Source of the DNA: Streptomyces spiroverticillatus
GTDB taxonomy: Bacteria; Actinomycetota; Actinomycetes; Streptomycetales; Streptomycetaceae
NCBI GenBank assembly: GCA_014650415.1
Contig: BMUX01000001.1
Span: 310,001-374,000 of the forward strand
Direction of reading: 5' to 3'
DNA length: 64,000 bases
Shown: piece by piece, positions 1 through 9,134 of the stretch
Layout of the letters: every line of letters starts with the position of its first letter
How positions within the stretch are numbered: position 1 is the first letter of the stretch
Translations under genes and position numbers: made by a program
Notes under the pieces: model-generated
Seen by the model: the letters and a program-made list of their open reading frames with translations, nothing else
What the model was told of the DNA's origin: nothing
The model's database searches: none

Positions 1-3000
1 CGTTCCGTCTCGCCGGTCGCCTTGAGGTCGTACGACAGGTTGAGCCGGATGGCCAGGGTGTCCGGGTGGACGTCGCCGCTGACGACGCCCGCCTCCCGGC
101 TGATCTCCTCGCCCAGCTCGCGGGCCTTGGCGGCGTCGCCGAGGTGCGCGTAGTCGCTGGCCAGGTTGGCCTTGGCGAGGAGGGTGCGCAGGTGCTGGGG
201 GGTGAGCCGCTCACTCAGGCCCTCCACCGCCGTGCGGTTGAGCTCCAGGGCCTCCTCGACGCGGCCGAGCAGGCGCAGCGTCACGGCGAGGTTGGTGGCG
301 GTGGCGTGGGTGTGCGGGTGGTCGGCACCGAGGGCTTCGGTGATCAACTGCATTGCCTCGCGGCCCAGTTCGGCGGCTGCGTCCAGGTCGCCGGTCTGGC
401 GCAGGTCGGTGGCGTGGATGAGGGCCGCCCACCCGACGAGGTGCTTGTCGGTGCCGGACGGGCGGGACCGGTTGAGCTCCAGCACACCCCGCGAGAGGTC
501 GAAGGCGTCCTGGTGGCGGCCCAGCTTGCGGCGGGTGATGGACAGTTCCCGGGTCACGAAGCCGGTCAGCGGGTGGTCCTCGCCGAGCATGGTCAGCAGC
601 CGGTCGCGCAGTTGCTCCTGCCCGTCGGCGGCCTCCTGGTAGAGGCCCAGCTCCTGGAGGTCGACGTAGACGCAGTGCTGGCTGAGCAGGGTCTGCCGGT
701 GGTCCTCGCCGAGGACCTCCACCCGGCGCTCGAAGGTGTCCTCGTCGAGCCTGCGGGTCTCCTGGAGGTCCTTGTAGTCGGAGGACAGGCGCAGGCTCAC
801 CGTGTAGTTGTGGGCGGCCTGGAGGGTGGCGGGGTCGTCGGGGCCGAAGTCCCGGTCCAGGGCCTCGTACGCCTGCTGGTCCAGGGCCCGTGCGGTGAGG
901 AAGTCGCCGCGGGCGCGCTCCAGGACGGCGAGGAAGCTCACGGCGCGGGGGGTGGCCGGGTGGCGTTCGCCGAGGATGCGGCGGCAGCGTTCCAGCAGGT
1001 GCTTCTGGAGGTCGTACGCCTCGTCGTAGCGGTTGTGCCAGCGCAGCACCTGGGCGCGGGCCTGGTCGATCTCCAGGACGTGCTCGTGCTCGTCGCCGAG
1101 CTTGCGCCGCCAGATGCCGGCCGCGCGTTCCGCGACGTTCAGGGCTTCCTGGTAGTCGCTTCGGGCGAGCAGGAAGCGGGTCTCGTTGAGGACGAGCTGG
1201 CGGGCCCAGGGGTCCTCGCACTCGATCATGTTCGAGGCCTGGACGTGCGGCAGGAGGCTGGAGTAGCTGGGCCACTCCGCCGGGCGTTCCGGGTTGCGGG
1301 GGTCGGCGTTGGCGAGGATCTCGTGCGCGCAGTGGCGCATTTCCGCGCGTTCCTGCTCGTTCATCTGCTGGATGAGGACGCGCTGCACCAGCCGGTGGAC
1401 CTGGATGGTCGACTTGCGGTGGTCGATGCGGGCCAGTGCGTAGCGGCCGATCTCGCGGACGGCGCGGCCCAGCTTGATGGGGTCGTCGAGGGTGGCCCGC
1501 AGGGCGGTGGGGGCGGCGACGCCGCGTACCGCGGAGAACAGGTCCCAGTCGATGGGCTCGGGAGCGAAGTAGGCGCACACCTGCAGGAGTTGGAGGGCCG
1601 CCGGGTGGTTCTCGCGCAGCCGGTCCAGGGACACGTTCCAGGCGGCGGCGACCGGCAGTTCGTAGTCCGGCGGCGGCGAGGTCTGGAGTAGTTCGGCGTA
1701 CTTGGTCTCGAAGAGATCCAGGTACTGATTGACGGGCATCCCCGTCTCGGCAAGCCAGACCGCGGCCTGCTCGACGGCCAGGGGAAGGTCCCCGAGCGAC
1801 TCCGCCAGACGGTCGGCGGCTTCGTCGGTAATCTGCTGGCTGCGCCGCCTGATCAGGGCAACGCTCTCCTCGCGTGCGAACACATCGACCTCTAGTGAAC
1901 TGGCCAGATTCGACCATTGGGAGTTACGGGACGTCACCATCACCCGCCCCGGACCGTCGTTCGGAAAGAACTTCCGGACTTCGTGAGGGTCCTCCGCGTT
2001 GTCAAAGACCAAGAGCCAGTTCGAGTACGGGGTGCCGACTCGCAACGCCTCCAGGACTGCCGGTACGGCGCTTCGCTCGGCGCCGACCCGCAGGCCCATC
2101 TGCTCCCCGAGTTCGATCAGGGACTGCACGATGAGACTCGTCTGCTCGGAGGGGATCCACCAGACGAGCTGGTAGTCCCGGCTGTTCCGGTAGACGTATT
2201 CGATGGCGATCTGGGACTTTCCCACACCGCCCATGCCGTGCAGCGCCTCGGGGAGGACCGCGGTGACGCCGGTGCCGCCGGAGACGCTGCTGGTCAGCCG
2301 CTGACTGAGGCGTGCCAGCAGGTCCTCCCGCCCAGTGAAGTTCCGGTTGCGCTGCGGCACGTTGCCCCAGAGCCGAGCCGGCCGGGTGGCCGGCGGGGGG
2401 AAGGGGCTGGTCTGCGACGCGGTCGACACGGATCCTCCTGGGACTCCGGTTGGGTGAGTGGCCTTCGAGGGGGGTGTCGAAGGCAGTACGGGTGGGTGCG
2501 GCACGGCGGACGGGGGAGGTACGGATGACGGAATGTCAAGCGTAGTCGATCCGACACCCTCCGTTACGCCGCCCCTGGGGGCGGGTCGCACCCCGTCGCC
2601 CCCTGCGGGAGGCGGGAGGGGACCGCCGGGACCGACGCCGAGCAGCTGACCCAATCGAGTGGCCCGCGCCAGGTAGGGACCGGACACGGCGGCGAGCGCG
2701 GTGTGCAGCGGCCGCACGAAGGGCCGGGTGCGCTCGTTGACCGGCGGGTCGGCGGCGTCGGCCTCCCAGGCGACGGCGGCCTCCCCGCCGTCGACGGCGG
2801 AGGCCAGCCGGGGGCCGAGCGCCCCGGCGACCTGGCGCAGCACGACCATGGTCTCGGCACGGGTGCCCAGGCCGAGCAGCTCTTCGCGGACGCCCTCGGG
2901 GAAGTCGAAGGACACGGTGTCGGTGTCCTCGGCGTCGTGGCCGTGGCCGGTGGGGCGCAGCAGGCCGAAGAGCATGATCTCGCCGAGGTTGAAGTCCCGG

Positions 3001-4493
3001 GCGCCGGGCAGCGCGTTCTGGACGAGCCGCATCACCGGCAGGTTCAGCGGGGCCGCCGCGAGACGCTTGGCGAGGGCATAGGCCAGGGGTGAGGCCCTGG
3101 CCTTGAAAGCGCGGACGATGTCGCGGGCACGTTCCTGCCGGGTGCGCCCGGGGGGTGCTGCCGCGAGCGGGTCGCGCGCGCCGTCGGCCCCCTTGGGGTG
3201 CGTGCGCCCGGCGTACGGTTCCGGCTCGGCGCGGCGGCGTGCGCCGAGGTCTCCGTGGGCGGCGGTGAGCAGGACCGCCGCGTCGAACCGGCCGCCGGGC
3301 GACGCCACCAGGCGGGCCCACCGGCCCAGCGATCCCGGGGTGAGTTCCAGCAGCGGTACGGGGACGGGCGCGCGGCTGTGGGAGCGCCGGACGGGGTCGC
3401 CGAGTTCGCCCTCCGGGAGGGCGGGGCCGCGCAGCCGCAGGCGGCGGTTGGGGGCGGCCGTCTCGGGCACGTCGAGGCGGGCGCGTACCGCACTGGGCAG
3501 GGTGAACTCCCATAGCTCCTGCGGCATCAGGCTCAGTACCGCCAGCGGCGAGGTGTGGGCGAGGGAGCAGAGGAAGGAGGCCGCGGAGCCGTCCCGCCAG
3601 CCGTCGCCGATGCCGTCGGTGACCACGAGCACCAGGCTGTCGGGGCCCGGGGACGCGGCCCCGCCGTGGGCGGCCGGGCCGGTGCCGGTGAGGTCGACGG
3701 AGGTGACGGTGAGGGAGCGGAAGGCGGCGGTCTGCTCCAGGAGGTTGCGCAGCCGGCGGACGGTGTCCTGCCACAGCGCCATCGAGTAGTGGCCGTCGAC
3801 CAGGAGCAGCAGGCGCAGCCGCCGTTCCTGCACCGGGTGGCAGACCGGCACCCACAGTTCTTCCTGGGCGGCGCGCTCTGCGGTGGCCTCCTCGTCGAGT
3901 TCCCAGGTGTCGGGGACGTCGGTGTGCAGGCGTAACGGGCGCAGGGCGCGGGCCAGTGCGAGGGCCTCGGGCAGCGGTGCGGTGACGGTGGTGGCGGCGA
4001 CGGGGTCGGCGCCGTCGGGGCGCAGGACGCCCCACGGGATGTGGCGGACACCTGCTTCCGGCGCGGTGGGCGGGTCGCCCGGGCGTGCGGAGCGGCCGGG
4101 GGCGGGGGCGCCGTGGGTGGCGTACAGGGCGGCCGTCTCGACGTACTCGTCCTCGGCGAGGTCGTCGGGCGGGGTCTCCGCGCTCCGGCCGTCCTCCCGG
4201 GGCGTGCCGTCGTCCCCGGGTGTGCCGGGCTGGTCGGTCGTGCCCTGTGTGCCGGGCGTGCGTGCGGGGTCCTCCGTGCCTTCCCCCGTGTCGCCCGGGA
4301 TGCCGGACGTGCCCTCCGGCCCGTGCGCCGGCGGGGTTGCGGGGGTGCGGCGCGGTGGCGGAGGGACGGGACGCTCGGGACGCTCCGGACGCCAGCGGTA
4401 GGGCGCGGCGTTGTCCTGGCAGGCGGCCAGGTAGAGGGCGTCCAGGAGCTCGGGCCAGGAGGGGCCGGAGCGCGGTGCGTCGCCACCAGTCAC
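1..4493 (-). CDS. fxsT: FxsT-like giant protein: vWA-like N-terminus, NB-ARC ATPase, TPR repeats (C-terminus outside window)
   Basis: One uninterrupted frame of at least 1,497 codons. The GTG start at 4493 overlaps the stop of the ATPase gene upstream (GTGA). Residues about 1-600 match the SAV_2336-type N-terminal region and contain a vWA-like fold: LLLVDGHYS near residue 224 replaces a canonical DxSxS, and VVTDG lies near 289. A Pro-rich linker follows, then NB-ARC with P-loop GMGGVGKS (about 752) and Walker B LLVFDNAED (about 824), then TPRs from about 1030 to the edge (motifs like LGEDHPLT, LGADHPHTHATATNLA). A GTG with a good AGGAGG at 2429 lies in the same frame, so a shorter NB-ARC-TPR product could also be made. 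Family knowledge: STAND-type sensor/effector linked to FxSxx-COOH peptide systems, whose other genes would lie beyond the edge (inference). The codon at 3935-3933 is TTA. Confidence 0.85.
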   Translation of the reverse strand, partial: MTGGDAPRSGPSWPELLDALYLAACQDNAAPYRWRPERPERPVPPPPRRTPATPPAHGPEGTSGIPGDTGEGTEDPARTPGTQGTTDQPGTPGDDGTPREDGRSAETPPDDLAEDEYVETAALYATHGAPAPGRSARPGDPPTAPEAGVRHIPWGVLRPDGADPVAATTVTAPLPEALALARALRPLRLHTDVPDTWELDEEATAERAAQEELWVPVCHPVQERRLRLLLLVDGHYSMALWQDTVRRLRNLLEQTAAFRSLTVTSVDLTGTGPAAHGGAASPGPDSLVLVVTDGIGDGWRDGSAASFLCSLAHTSPLAVLSLMPQELWEFTLPSAVRARLDVPETAAPNRRLRLRGPALPEGELGDPVRRSHSRAPVPVPLLELTPGSLGRWARLVASPGGRFDAAVLLTAAHGDLGARRRAEPEPYAGRTHPKGADGARDPLAAAPPGRTRQERARDIVRAFKARASPLAYALAKRLAAAPLNLPVMRLVQNALPGARDFNLGEIMLFGLLRPTGHGHDAEDTDTVSFDFPEGVREELLGLGTRAETMVVLRQVAGALGPRLASAVDGGEAAVAWEADAADPPVNERTRPFVRPLHTALAAVSGPYLARATRLGQLLGVGPGGPLPPPAGGDGVRPAPRGGVTEGVGSTTLDIPSSVPPPSAVPHPPVLPSTPPSKATHPTGVPGGSVSTASQTSPFPPPATRPARLWGNVPQRNRNFTGREDLLARLSQRLTSSVSGGTGVTAVLPEALHGMGGVGKSQIAIEYVYRNSRDYQLVWWIPSEQTSLIVQSLIELGEQMGLRVGAERSAVPAVLEALRVGTPYSNWLLVFDNAEDPHEVRKFFPNDGPGRVMVTSRNSQWSNLASSLEVDVFAREESVALIRRRSQQITDEAADRLAESLGDLPLAVEQAAVWLAETGMPVNQYLDLFETKYAELLQTSPPPDYELPVAAAWNVSLDRLRENHPAALQLLQVCAYFAPEPIDWDLFSAVRGVAAPTALRATLDDPIKLGRAVREIGRYALARIDHRKSTIQVHRLVQRVLIQQMNEQERAEMRHCAHEILANADPRNPERPAEWPSYSSLLPHVQASNMIECEDPWARQLVLNETRFLLARSDYQEALNVAERAAGIWRRKLGDEHEHVLEIDQARAQVLRWHNRYDEAYDLQKHLLERCRRILGERHPATPRAVSFLAVLERARGDFLTARALDQQAYEALDRDFGPDDPATLQAAHNYTVSLRLSSDYKDLQETRRLDEDTFERRVEVLGEDHRQTLLSQHCVYVDLQELGLYQEAADGQEQLRDRLLTMLGEDHPLTGFVTRELSITRRKLGRHQDAFDLSRGVLELNRSRPSGTDKHLVGWAALIHATDLRQTGDLDAAAELGREAMQLITEALGADHPHTHATATNLAVTLRLLGRVEEALELNRTAVEGLSERLTPQHLRTLLAKANLASDYAHLGDAAKARELGEEISREAGVVSGDVHPDTLAIRLNLSYDLKATGETE

Positions 4494-5635
4494 CCGGAAT
4501 CCCCCCATCCGGGGCCGCCGCCGGGGGCCGATCCGTCGAGCCGGTGCCAGACGCTCTCGGCGAGGGCGAGGAGGTCGCCGGGGCGCTCCTCGCCACCGTA
4601 GGAGGTGGCGATGTAGAGGGAGTTGAGGAGCTGGTCTATGGAGAGTCCGCCCTGCTCGCGGCTGCGCTCCAGGAAGCGGGCGATGAGCGGGCCGCCGAGC
4701 TGTTCGACGGCGTCGCCGCCGAAGTGGGCGGCGAGCATGTGGGCGAGGTCCTGCTCCTCGGGCTCGGGCATGCGCAGCACGAGACAGCGGCGCAGGAAGG
4801 CGGGCGGGAACTCGCGCTCGCTGTTGGAGGTCATCACCACGAACGGGAACGCCTGGCAGACGACCCGCCCGCCGGTGATCTCCGCCTCTCCGGCGGGGTC
4901 GTCGGTGAGCACCTTCACCTTCGGCTGCCGGCGGCGGGCCCGCAGCAGCTCGGGGATCGGGTAGGACCCCTCCTCGAAGACGCTGAGCAGGTCGTTCGCG
5001 AGGTCGAGGTCGCTCTTGTCGAGTTCGTCGATGAGCAGTACGCGGGGTTCTTCGTACGGCAGCAGGGCGGTGCCGAGCGGTCCGAGCTGGATGTAGTCGC
5101 CGACGTCGGCGGGCCGGGTCGGGGCACCCTCTTTTTCCTGGTCGTCCCCGGCCACCGCGCGCAGGGCCGCGCTGTCCTGGACGCGGCCGATGGCGTCGTA
5201 CTCGTACAGGCCCCGCTGCAAGGTCGTACGGCTGCTGATGTGCCAGCGCAGCACTCGTCCCAGGCGCAACTCGCGGCTCACCCGGTAGGCGAGGCTGGAC
5301 TTGCCGGTGCCGGGGCGGCCGATCACCAGCAGCGGCCGGCGCAGCAGCAGGGCCGCGTTGACCATCTCCGCCTCGCCGCGCGCGAACTTCGTGAGGGTGC
5401 GGGCGGGCGGGCCGCCGCCGAGCCTGCGTACGGTCTCCTCCTCGTCCTCGGGGGGCGGCGGGAGGGCGGGCGCGCCCGTGAAGGTGCGCCAGGGCGGGGC
5501 GGCGGGCAGGACGGCGCCGAGGGTGGTGTCCCGCAGGGGTTCACCCGTACCCCGGTAGATCCACCAGCGGGGCCTGGGTTCTTCCGTGTGGCCGTTGGGT
5601 GAATGGGACGCGGCAGCGTCAGCGGGGAACGTCAC
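4490..5635 (-). CDS. MoxR-type AAA+ ATPase of the VMAP ternary module
   Basis: A 381-residue AAA+ ATPase. Walker A is GRPGTGKSS (106-114), Walker B is VLLIDELDKSD (199-209), and the sensor 1 segment is FVVMTSNSER with Asn271. GTG at 5635 overlaps the stop of the upstream VMAP gene (GTGA) and is preceded by GGAGAGGAGAGG, so I prefer it to an upstream in-frame start at 5707. Its own stop overlaps the GTG of the vWA-like/NB-ARC gene. In the known vWA-MoxR-VMAP systems the ATPase works with a vWA protein and a VMAP protein; here both neighbours supply those partners. It acts presumably in the cytoplasm as a chaperone-like remodelling switch. Function in this organism is inferred from context. Confidence 0.9.
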   Translation of the reverse strand: MTFPADAAASHSPNGHTEEPRPRWWIYRGTGEPLRDTTLGAVLPAAPPWRTFTGAPALPPPPEDEEETVRRLGGGPPARTLTKFARGEAEMVNAALLLRRPLLVIGRPGTGKSSLAYRVSRELRLGRVLRWHISSRTTLQRGLYEYDAIGRVQDSAALRAVAGDDQEKEGAPTRPADVGDYIQLGPLGTALLPYEEPRVLLIDELDKSDLDLANDLLSVFEEGSYPIPELLRARRRQPKVKVLTDDPAGEAEITGGRVVCQAFPFVVMTSNSEREFPPAFLRRCLVLRMPEPEEQDLAHMLAAHFGGDAVEQLGGPLIARFLERSREQGGLSIDQLLNSLYIATSYGGEERPGDLLALAESVWHRLDGSAPGGGPGWGDSG

Positions 5636-8370
5636 AGCCTCTCCTCTCCAGTTGTGGGGGGAGGGGAGCCCGCGTGCGCGACGGGCATCCGTTCCGGATC
5701 GTCCCACAGCAAAGCGACATGGCGGCCGACAGAGAAATACTCCTCAGCATCGGATGATGCGACCGCAGTCCGCAATCCCCTGACAAGCTCGGGTAGTCGG
5801 CGCGGGTCGTATTCGGTCAGCAACTGGTTCAGGGCGGTCCGGAATGCGGGATCCCGTTCCCCTCTCCGGTCCCACAGGACGACCGGCACCCCGACTCTCA
5901 GCGCCTCCGAGAGCTCGTCGAGCTCCCTGCGCTCTCCCTGAGTGCTTCGACCGCCTTGCGGCGGGCGGCTCAGTACGACGACGGCGGGCGGCGGGTCGGA
6001 CAGCAGATGCGGGCGGCCGTCCTCGGGGAACCAGTGCACCCTGCCTGCCTGCCCGGCCACGAAGGCGTCCCAGCGACGCCACCAACGGTCGTGCAGATCC
6101 GGTCTGTTGATGCGCTCCAGGCTGCGCAGCACCACGTGATGATCCTCCCCCAGGACGCCTTCCACTCCCTGGAGGGCGTCCTTGCGCCAGCGTTCCACAT
6201 GGAGGCCCAAGAATTGCCGGGGAAGCAGGAATTCAACCGCCAGATCGGCGTTCGACGGGTACGCGTCGCCGTCCTCGACGTACCGCAGGAGCCTGCGCAC
6301 CTCGAACTCGGCGTCGCGGAGGTCGATCCTGCGGTCGGGGCCGCGCAGTTGCTCCCCGCCCGGGGCCCGCCACCAGTGGGACAGCAGGGCGTCGCTGCCG
6401 GGTGCGGCGTCGAGCAGGGGGCGCAGCCGGACGATGAGGTAGCCGTCGGGGCGCCAGAAGGGGTGGTCGCGCGGCTCCTCCACGTCCAGGAGCGGTGGCA
6501 CAAGCTCCTCCTGGGGTACGTAGGCGGAGTCGTTGGCCCGGGCCCAGGCGAGCAGGGCGTTGCGCTCCCCGGCCGCCTCTATGCCGTCGGCCAGCAGCTC
6601 GCGCAGGACCCGGAAGCAGGGGAGGGACTCCCCCGGCCGGGAGTTGAGGGTGCAGGCGTGCAGGAACACCGCCCAGGGTTCGGTGCAGTCGACGGGCGGC
6701 GGGTGCCCGAGGTCGCGCAGGAAGTCCACGAAGCGGCGGGCCAGGTGCGGGACCTCCACGAGCTCCAGCAGTTCGAAGAGTTCGACCCACTGGGTGTTGG
6801 TGAACAGGTCCACCTGCCAGGCCGCGACCGCCCGCTTGAACTTCCGGATCTCGGGCGTGATCTCGTACCGGAGTTCCAGGTACTCCACCAACGGGGCGAG
6901 CCCCTCGGTGCGTTCGCACAGCCCCTCCATCAACTGGACGACGAGCAGGCGGCGTTGGTGGCCGACCGGCCGGTCCCAGTCGAAGCGGACGGTGACGCGG
7001 AAGTGCTCGATCAGCAGGCGCAGGGTCGTGTCGTCCTGGAGGCTGTCGACGGCGACGGCGGCGTCGACCAGGTACTTCGACAGGGCCTGTCTGGGCGGCG
7101 GGGCGGGCGGCTCGGGGGCGGGTGCCTGCGGCGGCACGGGGACGGAGGGGCTGTCCCCTGCGTACGGCGTCGTGCCCGTCGCGCTTGCGCCGTTCGTGCC
7201 GTGCCCCGCGCCCGGCAGTGCGCCCGGCCCGGCGGCGGCCCCGCAGCACAGCCGGTCGAGTACGGCGAGGGCCTTGCGGGTGGCGGCGGTGTCCCCGCAC
7301 AGTTCCTCGACCGTACGGCGCAGGGTGGGGCAGCCGCCGCTCAGTTCGAAGCAGCCTCCCGTCAACGCCTGCACGTGCTGGAACGGGGGCAGTTGGTCCG
7401 ACACGTTGCGGCGCACCGCCCTGGGTAACGCCATGCGCAGGCCGCGCCCCGAGTCCTGGTCGATCAGCGGTATGTCGAGGAGGGCTTCGACCAGTTCGCG
7501 CTGGGCCCGCGCGGCGGGAGGCCGGCACGAGCGCACTTCCGGGGGCCGCAGCGCGGCACCCAGCGGGGTCCAGAATCCGGCCGCCGCCTCGATCGGCAGC
7601 ATCCAGGCCACTTTGGTGTCCCGCTCGTTGTGCGCGGCGGTGACCAACCCGATGACGGCGCGTCTGACCGGGTCCCAGACGGCGGCCCCGCTGAATCCGC
7701 CCTCGAAGGCGGCGCCGGTGGCGCGGGTGCCCTCGAACTGCACCCAGCGGGGACACGCACCGCCCGTCCCGACGAGGCTCCCGGTCGCGACGACGCCGTC
7801 CGACAGACCGCCCGGATAGCCGCGTACGAGTACGGACTGGCCCTCGGGAGGGCCGCAGGCCGCGAGCGGCAGCGGGCCGCAGCCGTCCGGGAGGCGGGGT
7901 GCGCCGCGTGCGACGGCGAGGGCGGCGAAGTCGCCGCAGTTCTGTGCGCCGTGCCCGGGATCCTGTACGTCCAGCAGCGGGGTGGGGGACCAACTCCCCT
8001 CCACCACACGGGCCTCGGCGGACCAGCCCTGCCCCGGCAGGTCGACGATCACGATGTCGGAGCCGTCGCCGTCACCGACCGCAGCCGTGCGGCCTGTCAC
8101 GGCGGTCACGACATGGGCGCAGGTCAGCACGTACAGCCGGGAACCGTCGGGGGCGACCAGGAAACCGGCCCCGGCCAGGCCGCCGTTCGGCGAGAGCACG
8201 CGCACCTGTCCCGCCTCCGGACCCAATGCCGACCACCTCCCCCGCGCCCGTCCGTTCGCATCCGGCAACGTCATTTCCGGCAACATCATTGGCCCAAGGC
8301 GAAGGTAACCCGGAAACGGAACCCCTGAGAATGCCTGGAGACGTTTGCCTGGCGGCGTTTGCCCGGACAC
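5632..8370 (-). CDS. Trypsin-like protease-VMAP fusion protein
   Basis: A 912-residue protein. Residues about 50-270 form a trypsin-like domain with candidate triad His86 (LTCAHVV), Asp147 (NCGDFAAL) and Ser227 (GGFSGAAVW); no signal peptide is evident, so it is probably intracellular. A Pro-rich linker (about 400-425) leads into an alpha-helical central part and a C-terminal VMAP-like domain (VVVLSRPPQ near 800, VPVVLWDRR near 840). It heads the operon and is translationally coupled to the MoxR ATPase. GTG at 8370 has only a weak AAAGG, and ATGs at 8289/8286 are alternatives that would still retain the protease. The codon complementary to 7426-7428 (in the MALPRAV segment) is TTA, the rare bldA-read leucine codon. 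Family: protease-type effector/adaptor of ternary conflict systems. Confidence 0.85.
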   Translation of the reverse strand: MSGQTPPGKRLQAFSGVPFPGYLRLGPMMLPEMTLPDANGRARGRWSALGPEAGQVRVLSPNGGLAGAGFLVAPDGSRLYVLTCAHVVTAVTGRTAAVGDGDGSDIVIVDLPGQGWSAEARVVEGSWSPTPLLDVQDPGHGAQNCGDFAALAVARGAPRLPDGCGPLPLAACGPPEGQSVLVRGYPGGLSDGVVATGSLVGTGGACPRWVQFEGTRATGAAFEGGFSGAAVWDPVRRAVIGLVTAAHNERDTKVAWMLPIEAAAGFWTPLGAALRPPEVRSCRPPAARAQRELVEALLDIPLIDQDSGRGLRMALPRAVRRNVSDQLPPFQHVQALTGGCFELSGGCPTLRRTVEELCGDTAATRKALAVLDRLCCGAAAGPGALPGAGHGTNGASATGTTPYAGDSPSVPVPPQAPAPEPPAPPPRQALSKYLVDAAVAVDSLQDDTTLRLLIEHFRVTVRFDWDRPVGHQRRLLVVQLMEGLCERTEGLAPLVEYLELRYEITPEIRKFKRAVAAWQVDLFTNTQWVELFELLELVEVPHLARRFVDFLRDLGHPPPVDCTEPWAVFLHACTLNSRPGESLPCFRVLRELLADGIEAAGERNALLAWARANDSAYVPQEELVPPLLDVEEPRDHPFWRPDGYLIVRLRPLLDAAPGSDALLSHWWRAPGGEQLRGPDRRIDLRDAEFEVRRLLRYVEDGDAYPSNADLAVEFLLPRQFLGLHVERWRKDALQGVEGVLGEDHHVVLRSLERINRPDLHDRWWRRWDAFVAGQAGRVHWFPEDGRPHLLSDPPPAVVVLSRPPQGGRSTQGERRELDELSEALRVGVPVVLWDRRGERDPAFRTALNQLLTEYDPRRLPELVRGLRTAVASSDAEEYFSVGRHVALLWDDPERMPVAHAGSPPPTTGEERL

Positions 8371-8469
8371 CTTTCGGGACGCGGGCGGAGCCCCGGCGGT
8401 TTCCGTAATCGCTTCTCATCCGCTCTTCATCCGCACCCCACCCGCCCCATCATCCGCCCCTCCCTCCCG

Positions 8470-9060
8470 TCACTGCTCCAACGCACGCCTCAGCTTGCGC
8501 CGTTGCAGCCGGCCCGGGTTGCGGACGTAGACGCCGCCCATGCCGCCGCTGCCGGTGACGCGGAGGAGGGGGGTGCCGGGCAGGCGTTCGCCCTTGGTCT
8601 TGTTCCAGGCGCCGCCGATGCCGCCGTGCACGCCGTCGAGGTCCACGCCCCACCCCTCGGGCACGACCAGGACGACGCAGCCCGCGCCGCCGTCCGCCTC
8701 CACCTCGACGACCTTGTGCCGTACGACGGTACGGGTGAAGTCGAGCTTCACGCCGCCCATGCCGCCCTGCGCGACGATGCGCGGGGGCACTTTCCACTCC
8801 CCGGCACGGGTCTGCCCGTGCATTCCGCCCTTGATCACCAACGGCTCGCCCGCACCTGCGATCGCCTCCGCCGGAATCAAGTCCTCTACCAGCGGCGGGA
8901 GTTGATCCACCGTCTTCGCGGACAGCGCGAGCCCCAGCCGCTCGTCCAGCTCCTCCATGTCGAGCCGCCCCTCGGCAGCGGCCTCGCGCAACTGCTCGAC
9001 GACCTCCTCACGGTCGGCGTCGGAGGCACGGAGCGGGCGGCGTCCAGGTTCTATGGCCAT
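8470..9060 (-). CDS. DUF1707 domain protein
   Basis: A 196-residue protein. The N-terminal DUF1707 (SHOCT-like) signature reads LRASDADREEVVEQL at about 10-24, then EGRLDMEELDERL, a helical hairpin common to actinobacterial proteins of unknown function. The C-terminal half is a Gly-rich beta-solenoid-like region with repeats of GGMGGVxxDF and GGIGGAWN, resembling the cell-wall-active antibiotic response / DUF2154-like fold. No membrane segment or signal peptide is seen. It is transcribed away from the lipoprotein gene at 9135 across a 74-bp divergent gap. Function unknown. Confidence 0.85.
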   Translation of the reverse strand: MAIEPGRRPLRASDADREEVVEQLREAAAEGRLDMEELDERLGLALSAKTVDQLPPLVEDLIPAEAIAGAGEPLVIKGGMHGQTRAGEWKVPPRIVAQGGMGGVKLDFTRTVVRHKVVEVEADGGAGCVVLVVPEGWGVDLDGVHGGIGGAWNKTKGERLPGTPLLRVTGSGGMGGVYVRNPGRLQRRKLRRALEQ

Positions 9061-9134
9061 GCGCCGATGATACGAACCGCAGTGTGTAGGTTGCCGGTGA
9101 ATGCACTGTGTGAAGAGATGACGAGGTACGCGTA

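Noticed and set aside
66..1691. Long plus-strand open frame of 541 codons opposite the NB-ARC-TPR gene
   Set aside because: It mirrors the third-position GC bias of the real minus-strand gene, has Gly/Val/Gln-rich antisense composition, and no family features.
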